DNA from: Hydractinia symbiolongicarpus
Taxonomy: Eukaryota > Cnidaria > Hydrozoa > Anthoathecata > Hydractiniidae
Direction: 5' to 3'
NCBI RefSeq assembly: GCF_029227915.1
Contig: NC_079879.1
Span: 14,324,001-14,388,000, forward strand
DNA length: 64,000 nucleotides
Within the stretch, counting starts at the first letter, position 1. Each line of letters starts with the position of its first letter. Below the pieces are notes generated by a model. It was not told where the DNA came from. It made no database searches and was given only the letters and a program-made list of their open reading frames with translations. Shown here piece by piece: positions 54,000-64,000 of the stretch. The position numbers and the translations under genes were made by a program.

Positions 54000-55961
54000 T
54001 TAATTTTTTAAGAATACCAATAGTATAATATAATACCAACCTTTGCAACAAATATACATAACAATTAAAATAATATCATCTATATCAAATAAAACATCAG
54101 TTACATCAAAATTTTGTGGAAGGGAATCAACTATTTTTGATGTTATGACTGATTTATTATTGTTTGGAAAAAAATTAGGTTCATGGCTAGTACTATTTTG
54201 TAAAAGATTACTAAAAACATTAGATACAGAAGAAGTAGAAGGATTTGAAATGTTGCTTGAAGGTGTATTATTAGTACCTTTTATTATTGCTTGGGGATCC
54301 TGACTTGATGTAGGCAATTGGTGAGGAAGAGATACCTTTGGTAAAATAAGCTTATTCTTGGTGACAGGTTTAAAATCAATTTTCTTTTGAAAGAATCCAG
54401 AAACATTGGTAGACATACATTTCTTCTTAAATAGAGGCTTATAAATTAATTCCTTAGAAGTAAATAAAAGTGGCACATAGTGATTATGTTTAAAAGTAAG
54501 ATCTGAAATGAGATGACCTTCATAACAAAACAAAATATGGAAGCAAGTTTCATCAACCTTTGGCACACGTGGAAAAACCTTTTTATTGAATATTTTTTTG
54601 TATTTGAGAGGACCACAATCAGGATAATAACACATAATATTTCTGCGAATTATAGAAGACAATGACAAAACAAAGAGAAAACCAGACCACTGGTTCATGT
54701 TTTTCAAACAAAAAGTAGCCTCAGCTTTGACAAGTTCAGCAGCCTTAAAATTAGTATCAACAGCGGCATGAGATACTGACATTGCTAAAATATTTGATGG
54801 ACTTAAAGATGGATATTTGTCAACAAATAAATTGGGGTGAGAACTATAATACTCAGAATTGACAAAAAGTTCAATGCAAGCAAGTAGCCTTAACTGTTGC
54901 GTCAAACTATTATCACCTACCAGACATAAGGATATGGAGCTAAACAAGCAATTTCCAGATGATTCGGACCTAAACAGTGAAAAACAAATAAATATTTCTT
55001 AGAGAAATTAAAGAGAATTCACTCCTCAGAGCAAAGACACTAAGTTTTAACATTTTGAGAAGAATCAAAACCATTATTAATTCCACACACACATGCCAGC
55101 TAGCTACCATAGATACGGTTGCTAGCTCTCCAAGAGTAATAATCAAAACAAAAACCACGAATACATGTAGCTAGCTAGCTTATTATATGGCGCCGTAGAT
55201 TAGTGGTTATAGCTCTCGTACTCTGTGCGGAGACCGGGGTTCGATTCCTCTTGACGGCGATTCAACATGGGCGAGTGAATGTTCTCATAGCCCCGGGTTA
55301 ACCCAAGCCATGTGAGGGAAATTGGGAAGATGGCACACTGTGTGGGCCGTTGGATGTTGCCGGGAGTTGTCTAGTAGAGCGCGGGCCCTAATTGGGTCTG
55401 CGTCGCTCAAAATGAGCATTAAATACTCTAGGACTCTCCATCTAAGCCATGGCCCCTCCTGGAAATAATAGACAGGGTATATCCCTCGATATTTGTGAGG
55501 CTAGCCATGTAAAATATGCACATCTATCTATCTATCTAGCCATAAGTAGTTCATGGTGATGACATGGTGATGACGTAGTGATGTACACTTAATTACTATG
55601 GTAACAAATGGTCAGCAATAATCAGAAATGGAAATTACAGAAAATAAAATCTTACCTCAATGCAACACAATTCTTGGAAGAAACTGATGCAGGAAGATAT
55701 TTCAAAGCATCTTCATTCACACCAATTTCTCCACAAGAAAGTACAGCATAAAGTAAAAACACATTTTTATTTGAATTTATCCATTTCTCAGAATAAATAT
55801 TAAATATTTCAAACAATTTCTGCAAATCTTCGTCTTGAAATAATTTCAAAACATCTTCTCTCACTGAACTAAACGCCATGTTGAGCAATGGTGTTGAGGA
55901 AGATATGAAGATGAAGACTAGCGTGAGCATTTTGGCTTTTGCAGGGTATTGATTTTTAGCC
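54000..55961 (-). CDS. Vertnin/OTU-like protein gene, two exons (3' end uncertain)
   Basis: Exon 1 ends TTGAG|GTAAGA at 55656; the likely start is ATG 55879 (MAFSSVREDVLKLF), while an upstream in-frame ATG at 55961 would add a hydrophobic stretch. The intron 55655-54970 contains a SINE (55189-55540). Exon 2 begins at 54969 after acceptor cactgtttag, in phase (R|SESSGNCLFSSIS). The SGNCLFSSISLCLVG block is the OTU cysteine-protease entry motif but lacks the usual Asp; the domain continues LRLLACIELFVNSEYY, QWSGFLFVLSLSSIIRRNI, YYPDCGPLKYKK and HNHYVPLL (C-terminal His), the order seen in vertnin-type proteins. A Ser/Asn-rich tail follows. The frame stops at 54000, but its last ~20 codons may be intronic. 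Function unknown; such genes may be transposon-derived. Confidence 0.7.
55189..55540 (+). repeat. tRNA-derived SINE, copy 2, inside an intron
   Basis: Nearly identical to 52732-53085 (a few substitutions and one deleted g in the anticodon arm), same tctatcta tail. Antisense to the vertnin-like gene. Confidence 0.88.
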
Positions 55962-55963
55962 AA

Positions 55964-56849
55964 TCACAACTTAAGAAAACTTAAATGCATTAACGGTAGC
56001 TACCTAATAGCTAGCTAGCTATAAAACAATAAATAGATAAGTAGAATAACTTGCCTTGAAAATGGTCAGCGAACAACAAAACCAGTGAGATCGTCAGTGT
56101 ACGGAGACGTAACTACCAGTCAGACAGCCAAAACCAGAAATATATTTCGTTTTATTTATATTTTAGCTGTATTTCAGATCTGATCAGATCAGTTTCTTTC
56201 TTTTAAAATGTCGTTTGGTTCTGGAAACTCATGATTCCTGCATCCTGATTGGCTGATGAGTGGAAAACGGCCTTTGGATTAAGTAGGCGGTAATAAGGTG
56301 GTCGGGAAGCTGACTAGGGACGGACAGAATAACACACGAGCACAAAAGGCAAACTGAAATGAAAGATCAGCTACCTGACGGCGCTGACCAAAAACAGGTT
56401 TGGAAGTTTATTGGAAAAATTTGTTAAGAAAGTTAAAGTAATATCGTTCCAACCTGAGTTCACTTTCTTTTTTTCCCTCTTTAAAACACAGACTTTATTC
56501 AAGGAGCCATCATAAAACACGCAAAAATGATAACATTTATAAATATTCTTTTATTTCCCTCTGCTAACATGACAAAACTACATCAGCATTTTTTTGTTTG
56601 CGTTTTTTTCCTATTCTCTTATTTAAGAGAAGAAATTTTTGAATTTCCGCGCCCGAAGGCGTAGGAAATTCTTTAAAACCGTCGTTTTTTCTTTCGGAGC
56701 ATTTTTTGAGAAAAAATCGACCCTGGGATTTCACGTTTCTCTGAGAGGAGGATCTAACTAACCCTGTCCCAAATAGTCAATTGCAACGTCACAGATTTAA
56801 ACTTCGTACCCAAACTCCCTAAGTACTGGGAAGTCATCTAAATGACGTT
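55964..56849. other. Upstream region of vertnin-like gene
   Basis: No gene seen. Contains a small inverted motif cagatctgatcagatcag near 56172 and a gctagct cluster near 56010. May hold the gene's promoter. Confidence 0.4.
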
Positions 56850-58905
56850 TCAGGCCAAATTGGTATTTGTTTTCGACAAAATTTGGCACAGTTAACAAAA
56901 AAGTATGCTGAACATGATGGTGACATTAAAACTTTAATTTTTTTCCCACCTTAAATGTCATTTTAGGCCAAAATTGGTCCAAATATTAAAACTACTTTAT
57001 TTTGGAAAAAATTTGACACAGTTAACAAATAAAGTATGCTGAACATAATGGTGACATCAAAATTTTGATTTGTGTCACCTAAGTGCCATTTTAAGCCAAA
57101 ATTGGTCCAAAAATTAAAACAACTTCATTTTCGGTAAAATTTGGCACAGTTAACAAATGAAGTATGCTGAATATGATGGTGATACAAAAGTTTGATTTTT
57201 TGTCACTTAAATGTCATTTCAGGCCAAAATTTGTCCAAAAATTAAAACTACTTTATTTTGGACAAAATTTGACACAGTTAACAAATAAAGTATGCTGAAC
57301 ATGATGGTGACATTAAAACTTTAATTTTTGCCACCTTAAATGTCATTTTAGGCCAAAATTGGTCCAAAAATTAAAACTACTTTATTTTCAACAAAATTTG
57401 CCACAATTAACAAATAAAGTATGCTGAACATGATGGTGACATTAGAATTTTAATTTTTTGCCACCTTAAATGTCATTTTAGGCCAAAATTGGTCCAAAAA
57501 TTAAAACAACTTCATTTTCGGTAAAATTTGGCACAGTTAACAAATGAAGTATGCTGAATATGATGGTGATACAAAAGTTTGATTTTTTGTCACTTAAATG
57601 TCATTTCAGGCCAAAATTTGTCCAAAAATTAAAACTACTTTATTTTGGACAAAATTTGACACAGTTAACAAATAAAGTATGCTGAACATGATGGTGACAT
57701 TAAAATTTTAATTTTTGCCACCTTAAATGTCATTTTAGGCCAAAATTGGTCCAAAAATTAAAACTACTTTATTTTCAACAAAATTTGCCACAATTAACAA
57801 ATAAAGTATGCTGAACATGATGGTGACATTAGAATTTTAATTTTTTGCCACCTTAAATGTCATTTTAGGCCAAAATTGGTCCAAAAATTAATACTACTTT
57901 ATTTTCGACAAAATTTGGCACAGTTAACAAATAAAGTATGCTGAACATGATGGTGACATTAAAATTTTAATTTTTTGCCACCTTTAAATGCCATTTTAGG
58001 CCAAAATTGGTCCAAAAATTAAAGCTGCTTCATTTTCAACAAAAATTAGCAAAGTTAACAAAAAAAGTATGCTGAACATAATGGTGACATCAAAATTTTG
58101 ATTTGTGTCACCTAAGTGCCATTTTAAGCCAAAATTGGTCCAAAAATTAAAACCACTTCATTTTCGGTAAAATTTGGCACAGTTAACAAATGAAGTATGC
58201 TGAATATGATGGTGATACAAAAGTTTGATTTTTTGTCACTTAAATGTCATTTCAGGCCAAAATTTGTCCAAAAATTAAAACTAATTTATTTTGGACAAAA
58301 TTTGACACATTTAACAAATAAAGTATGCTGAACATGATGGTGACATTAAAATTTTAATTTTTGCCACCTTAAATGTCATTTTAGGCCAAAATTGGTCCAA
58401 AAATTAAAACTACTTTATTTTGGACAAAATTTGACACATTTAACAAATAAAGTATGCTAAAAATAATGGTGACATCAAAATTTTGATTTGTGTCAAAGTG
58501 CCATTTTAAGCCAACATTGGTCCAAAAATTAAAACCACTTCATTTTCGGTAAAATTTGACACAGTTAACAAATGAAGTATGCTGAATATGATGGTGATAC
58601 AAAAGTTTGATTTTTTGTCACTTAAATGTCATTTCAGGCCAAAATTTGTCCAAAAATTAAAACTAATTTATTTTGGACAAAATTTGACACAGTTAACAAA
58701 TAAAGTATGCTGAACATGATGGTGACATTAGAATTTTAATTTTTTGCCACCTTAAATGTCATTTTAGGCCAAAATTGGTCCAAAAATTAATACTACTTTA
58801 TTTTCGACAAAATTTGGCACAGTTAACAAAAAAAGTATGCTGAACATAATAGTCACATCAAAATTTTGATTTTTTGTCAACTAAATGCCGTTTAAGACCA
58901 TAAAC
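56850..58905 (+). repeat. ~129-bp satellite array, about 16 units, with higher-order order
   Basis: The phrase aagtatgctgaa recurs at 56901, 57032, 57160, 57288, 57417, 57547 and so on, spacing 128-131 bp. Each unit has ggccaaaattggtccaaaaa, ttaaaactactttattttgg, and gacacagttaacaaataaag. At least three unit types are distinguishable after the atgctgaa core (tgatggtgacattaaaattt; tatgatggtgatacaaaagt; cataatggtgacatcaaaat). Units 3-5 and 6-8 form a ~387-bp duplicated block. Confidence 0.92.
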
Positions 58906-60435
58906 GTTTCAATCGCAAGACTTTCAACCATGAATGGCTGTATTTTTTGTTAGCACGTTTTGTTTGCGTTTGTTGTAAGATATAATGTCACTTGTGTGCT
59001 TTATTTTCAGAGCTTCATGCACCAAACCTCTTCGAATGTTTGGCACGATAACACAACGAATAAGCAGGTTGTCATCAAATGTTTTGGTAGCGAACGGAAA
59101 TTCTTAGAGCCCCCAGGGCTTCTTGTTAACCTTGTGATCGATTTTCAATTTTGATTTACACTTTTTGTGCCGAAAAGTCACTGGTACACAAAAAATATTT
59201 TCTTTGAAATACGCAAGTAAGTAAAATACTTAGGGTCAAATTCTGATGGAAACGAATAAATTTGAAAACAGAATCTAATCTGAAAAACTTTTTTCTCTTT
59301 TCATGCCGTTTTTCGTTTTCAAACATTTTTATTTTTAAAACGGTATATATATATTTTTAGAAAATCATATGGCCAGAGTTTATAAGCGAAAATTATTAAT
59401 GATTTCTAAGACTAATGTAAAAGCAAAAAATACCAAAACACAAATCTATAAGTCAATCATCTATGATCTTTGATTTTAGCGTTTTTGTACGAAAACGGAA
59501 TTCTTGGACGAAAACGCAAAAGTGTGCTCAGTGTAAACGTAGCATTTCATACATATGACGTCATTTTTGATCCCTATAACGTCAAATTATTTTTTTACCC
59601 GCAAAGAGTTTGTACTTACTGTGGCAAGTTTTATCACTTAGCCATGAGTGGTTCAGGATTTATGGCCAGCAGGCGCTTTGTTCCCTTTACCCCACAGGGT
59701 TACAAGGGCCAAAAAAGTTCAGGTATAATAGCTTGGTTTCCAATAAAGTCCATAATTGTTGGGCAACTGTTGCAGAGATAGCAAAGTTTTTTATCTAACC
59801 CTAACATGTTTCCAAAAGAGTTGTAATGGTGACTGTTGTGGCCACTGTTATGCAACAAAATTTAGGTTATTGGAAGCTTTAAGGTTTATTATTGCTAAAG
59901 TGTCTGTATTACTGCTTCGTACAATGTTCTGTGTTTAAAAAAATTCGATGTTGCTATTGGCATATTCTTCGCACAGTTAAGATTAAAAGATCTGATAATG
60001 CAAAATTGTGTAAAAAATTACCCCTAAAGTACTGTCAGCTAATTCAACTTACAGACAGACTACTAGATTTTGTGGCAAAATATACTTCGAACGAAACCTT
60101 AGAAAACGAGTTAACAGAGAATACTAAGCCAAGCATTTACTCATAATTTCATTTAGAATGCAAGCAAATTATTCATGTTATGAATAAGCGAGTCTATTCC
60201 AGGCTACGTTTCGACAGCTACAGCTGTCATCGACGCGCAATTGGCTGTTTATTAGTTGAGGTAATCAGAGGATCGAAATCAACCAATCAGATCACAGCAA
60301 TTAAAGTAATTAACTTTTTTACGGAAGCAATAGATTGATTTCCTTTTTCCAAAAGTTCGCTTTCTGTTACGTTTGTCTCGAAACATTATGCACTTTTCTT
60401 AATACTCGCTTTTTTTTTGATATAGGAAATACTAT
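58906..60435. other. Stretch with an unassigned open frame
   Basis: A plus frame 59470-59781 (103 codons) contains a CTYCGKFYH pair of Cys and MASRRFVPFTPQGYKG. I do not recognise it and it lacks clear splice partners. The rest is AT-rich. Confidence 0.35.
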
Positions 60436-60680
60436 TGATTGAGTAGCTGTGTTGGTAGAGCATTCGACTCGTGTCCAAGTGGTTGTGAGTTTGATTTCCA
60501 CAAATTTTTGTCGTCTGGTTGGGCAAGAATTTAAAAAAAGTTTTTTAGGCCCAAATGGGAGCTTCAAACACTCTGGAACTGCCTTTGTGGTTCTTGTGAA
60601 GGTCACTATGTTACAAATTAGAACTTCGTGTGCAGGGACCTGTAGACTTATCTATTCTTTGGTTGATTTGAATACAAAAA
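60436..60680 (+). repeat. Degenerate tRNA-related SINE
   Basis: gtgttggtagagcattcgac (A-box-like) and gtgagtttgatttcc (decayed B-box, 26 nt later), then a non-tRNA body containing tttaggcccaaatgggagct. Confidence 0.55.
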
Positions 60681-61553
60681 AATAAACAAATCATTTTTTC
60701 CATATTTGGGTGTGGCCCTGGCTGACGCCATTACTTTTCTGGTCAGTAAAACTTTCTTTTTTCCTTTTTTTCTTTGATAAATAAAAGCACAAGTAAAAAA
60801 GTAAGAAGAACATTAGTGATCCCCATTATCCCTCATGGACAAGTGAAAGGGTGTGTCGCTCGAAATTGGTGAGACTAATCACATAAAATGTAAATAAAAA
60901 CATAACATTAAATATATTACAAAATATTTCAATCCTGTTTATTTGGAGTAACTACTTTTAAAAAATGCATTTGCCATACGATCTTGTCAGCTGTGTTACA
61001 AATGAAAATCAAAATGCACCAAGAGTTGCCAAGTAGTGTTGTTTTTGCTAGCCATAACAAACTTTGAATGCTTGACTCGTTTTAATCTCAGCCAGCTATG
61101 TACAACTATACGTCATAAAAAGTTGCCGCAGTTCACAGTTTTTCCATTTTTTGGAGTTAGTTTACGTTAAATACAAGGTCTTGATGTATGCAAAAAATAT
61201 TTTAACGCCATGTCGCAAGTTGGTCCTGGCCCGTTAACTGACTGCGCAGCATGTCGAAAGATGGTCCGTCCCGTCAATAGACAGGCCGTGTTCTAAGTTG
61301 GGTCTGAATAGCCATATTCTTAGGATATTGTTAACTTGAATGTAGTAGTAGTAAGGAGTGAGGATGTACGGTTTTTCGCTCCTTCCACACCTTTACCCCC
61401 AAAAACCCCGCTTCCACCATTTCCACCACCACCTCATCCCAAAAAACAAGTAAAACGAAATCATATGACGTCATCAACGCATACGTGAAATCATAATAAT
61501 ATTAAATGATATAAACAACAATATATGACGTCATACGCTAAATCATACAGAAT
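60681..61553. other. Probable left part of the Polinton-like element or its flank
   Basis: No supported gene. A pyrimidine-rich stretch with cca repeats at 61385-61440 and two tatgacgtcat motifs (61463, 61525) precede the first ORF. Confidence 0.35.
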
Positions 61554-61999
61554 ATGAGTAAGGGAAATTCCCCAAAATATCCAATCCTTGACCAAATCAA
61601 AAACATTTTCTGGTTGGGAATGAAATCTGTATATAATAAAGGAATAAGTTGGTTCAAAAATGCAATCATTAAAATATATAATACCGTGTCGGCACCAGTA
61701 GCGGCAACTCGCGAAGCTCTCGTTAAACAACTAAGGATCGTGCGGGATACCGTTAGTTACTGCTACAACAAGGCCAGGGATCAATTTCAGGATCACCAAC
61801 TCTCCACGATGAGGTTCAACGTGTCACCATAGATGAGGAATACCAAGGAATTGAGGACCTCAAACACATGTTTGGGAAAGAATCAAAGCATGCCACCAAT
61901 ACTGATGTAATTGAGGATATTCATAATATTTTTGATGATGACGCGAAAATGATAGAAACGGAAACCGCAGCAAGACATGGCGATTTAATAATACATTAA
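61554..61999 (+). pseudogene. Small helical protein upstream of PolB, one frameshift
   Basis: ATG 61554 (MSKGNSPKYPILDQIKNIF) encodes an amphipathic helical protein. The frame slips near 61790, after which DEVQRVTIDEEYQGIEDLKH, FGKESKHATNTDVIEDI and an acidic tail end at TAA 61997-61999. The stop is only 22 bp before the polymerase ATG, suggesting co-expression. Unknown function; it is an element gene by context. Confidence 0.6.
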
Positions 62000-62021
62000 C
62001 CAGCCATTGACGGACGCTATC

Positions 62022-64000
62022 ATGCGAAAAATCACACCACACGTAGACATGCATGTGAAGGTGGTATACAGCTTTAGCTGTGATATTTACAGAGGTGGTG
62101 GAGATGTTGCAAATTATCACAAAACAAAGAGCTCCGGGTCACTCTCAAGCATGGCTGAAATCGAGGCTTTCATCAATGAATGTGAGATGAAACGCCTTGA
62201 TTTGGAAGATGCAGAATTTTGGACGAAAGCCTACTTGCCACCAGAAAGGACTATAGAAACACCAGGAGCATATGAAGGTAAAATAATATTCAAGCACGTT
62301 CAGATCAAGATAATTTCTACGAGGGAACCCCTACTTGGATGTGGACCTTTGCCAGATTGGCTGCGCGAAAAAAGATGTATCTATGCCATAGACGGTGAAG
62401 ATGCTAGAACGGACAATCTATGCTTTTGGAGATGCTTAGCTGTAAGGGAGAGAGCGGATGTAAAAAGAGGGACAGAGTTCCTTACAAAGACAGCCCTCAA
62501 ATTAGCTCGTGAATACTACGAGGAACCCAAGTTAAAGAGGGGAGAGGTACGTGCCACGAGGCTCGTGGATTTGGAGGGTATCGCCAAAAAAATCAAAATT
62601 AACATAAGAGTCTTTGAACCAAAAACAAACACCGATATGGACCCATGGCGACTCGTATATGGACAAGGCCAATACAATAAAGACTTAGACACGATCAATA
62701 TTGGTATGCTGCAGGGTCATTGTTTTTATATCAAGAAAATGGAGGTAATAACTCAGCATTGGGAATGCGAGGTTTGTACACAAAGATTTACCAGATCGGA
62801 GAACCTCACACGACACAAGCAAAATGACGGTGAAGGTATTAAAACCAAGATCATTTGCAGAGGTGAGAGGATCGAGCGCATGCCCAGTAGCTCCGAAAAG
62901 GTATTTTACCCTGGTAAGGGTTTTAGTTACGCGGCTTGGCAATGGATTGAGGCCATGTCAGAGCAAAAATGTAGGCATAAACATCATGCTCTTTGTGGGC
63001 ATTGGGGAGAACCTGTTATACGCGACGGTAGTAAGGCTGTATACAAGATTGATGGGTATGATCCTCAGACAAAGACAGTATACGAATATCATGGTTGCAA
63101 ATGGCACGGATGCACATGTCAACCACAGCGAACCAACGTAGGTAAAAATAATTTCAATCGTACCAAATTTAAAAAAGACCACATTCGGGGGCTGGGGTAC
63201 AATCTTGTCACTGCATGGGAGATCTTGTCACTGCGTGTGAAAACCCTACAAAGGTTAAGAGAGTATTCAAGAAAGAATTTCGAGGATATCCCCACTTCAT
63301 TGTCTTTGATTTCGAGGCCCTCCTGGCACCATTGAACCAGCAGCAAACATCTGATTTGACAAGTATTTCAGAGCATATCCCCGTCAGCGTAGCCATTCGC
63401 TCCAAGAACATTCTACCTTCATCATGAATGAAGACCCAAGGGTGGTTGTGCAAAAATTTGTCGAGCAACTAGAGCAGAGACAAATGAGGATTGTCCAAGA
63501 AGTCAAACGTATATATTCCAAGCCCGATGATTTCGATATGCTTTTGGAACAAACTCAAATTGCTTGGCACGAATGGGTTAACCAATTGACGGTGATCGGT
63601 TTCAATAGCGGCAAGTACGATATCAACATGATAAAGCGGTATTCTGTCGAAGGAATTGATCCCAATATCAAAGTGGCGAAAAAAGATAATGATTATATGT
63701 TTCTAACCACTTCAAAGTTCAAATTCATCGATATAAAAAATTTCCTCGCACCAGGCCTGAGTTATGAAAAATGGTGCAAGTCATTGCATTGCAATCTCAA
63801 AATGTTAGTGTTCCCATACGAGTGGCTAACAAGTTATGAGAGGTTGAACCATATGGGCCCAGTAGAGTATGAGGCTTTTTATAGCACACACAGTGGTAAA
63901 AACACACTCTCACCCGAAGATTACCAGGCTTTCCGGGATGAGTTCTTTAAGAGAGGGTGCGTCACGATGCTTGATTGGTTGGTTGAATACAATATGGCCG
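62022..64000 (+). pseudogene. Protein-primed family-B DNA polymerase, N-terminal two-thirds, two frame breaks
   Basis: Start ATG 62022 (an in-frame TTG lies 15 nt upstream). Modules: GCGPLPDWL and CIYAID at residues ~110-125; DNLCFWRC (Cys ~133) to GHCFYIKKM (His ~233), resembling an OTU-like Cys/His pair; a C2H2-like finger CEVC...LTRH (~249-265); a VSR-like nuclease segment KIDGYD...VYEYHGCKWHGC (~342-363); then the PolB 3'-5' exonuclease with FIVFDFEALL (Exo I, 63295-63325) and VIGFNSGKYDINMI (Exo II, 63594-63634). A 20-bp tandem duplication (atcttgtcactgc twice, 63202-63235) and a 1-nt slip near 63392 break the frame. Polymerase motifs lie past the edge. Confidence 0.8.

Larger units (their letters stand above)
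61554..64000 (+). mobile_element. Polinton/Maverick-like element, left part (continues past the window)
   Basis: Two consecutive plus-strand genes: a small helical protein and a very large family-B DNA polymerase with extra N-terminal modules. Protein-primed PolB of this kind is the hallmark of Polinton-type self-replicating DNA elements; the integrase, capsid and ATPase genes would lie beyond 64000. The terminal repeat was not identified. Confidence 0.65.

Noticed and set aside
59470-59938. Overlapping plus-strand ORFs as a host gene
   Set aside because: No recognisable domain, no consistent splice model and no conservation pattern visible by eye.

Overview
The window is AT-rich, repeat-dense animal DNA. 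Intron-containing genes, tRNA-derived SINEs, DIRS-like, Copia, Gypsy, Tc1, pogo and Harbinger elements, and a Polinton-type PolB locus point to an invertebrate. Protein flavour and repeat families suggest a cnidarian, probably a hydrozoan; this is inference, since no species marker is present. It contains no bacterial genes, CRISPR arrays or rRNA.

Host genes. (1) 636-730 (-) is the first coding exon of TIPRL; the rest lies off the left edge. (2) 819-1208 (+) is a small two-exon gene encoding about 88 residues, head-to-head with TIPRL across an 88-bp gap. (3) TRAPPC10, the TRAPPII subunit, runs on the minus strand from 20682 to 4685. I resolved 15 coding exons whose phases all fit together (1270 codons including the stop), including a GC-AG intron and a probable 7-nt microexon. 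Only the short 5' end, roughly 20 codons, is missing. Its introns carry a decayed Harbinger transposon (about 5.9-8.1 kb) and a decayed short-LTR Copia element (15.25-20.02 kb). (4) 54000-55961 (-) is a two-exon vertnin/OTU-like gene with a SINE in its intron.

Mobile DNA, left to right: a TIR MITE (1.4 kb); a hairpin-rich tandem array (2.4-4.5 kb); Harbinger; Copia; a pogo derivative (22.9-24.0 kb); a second Copia carrying several nested insertions (24.0-26.5 kb); a minus-strand Gypsy element opened up by about 8 kb of later insertions (26.9-36.9 kb), among them a foldback cluster, a SINE fragment and a Tc1 element whose transposase has a spliceosomal-type intron; a restriction-like-endonuclease non-LTR retrotransposon (38.3-41.3 kb); a compact DIRS-like element with ITRs, an internal complementary region and two intact ORFs but no reverse transcriptase (41.4-44.6 kb); a foldback MITE (44.8-45.6 kb); a second pogo element (48.0-49.8 kb); foldback elements with tRNA-like cores (49.9-51.3 kb); a 335-bp TA run; two near-identical tRNA-SINEs (52.7 and 55.2 kb); a ~129-bp satellite with higher-order structure (56.85-58.9 kb); and the left part of a Polinton-like element whose PolB gene runs off the right edge (61.55-64.0 kb).

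Layout: host exons sit at the left (0.6-1.2 and 4.7-20.7 kb) and at 54-56 kb. Most of the rest is layered transposons, and the relative order of several insertions can be read from which element interrupts which. The most unusual items are the RT-less DIRS-like element, the foldback/tRNA-core hairpins, the multi-domain PolB with an N-terminal OTU-like module, and the TRAPPC10 microexon model.
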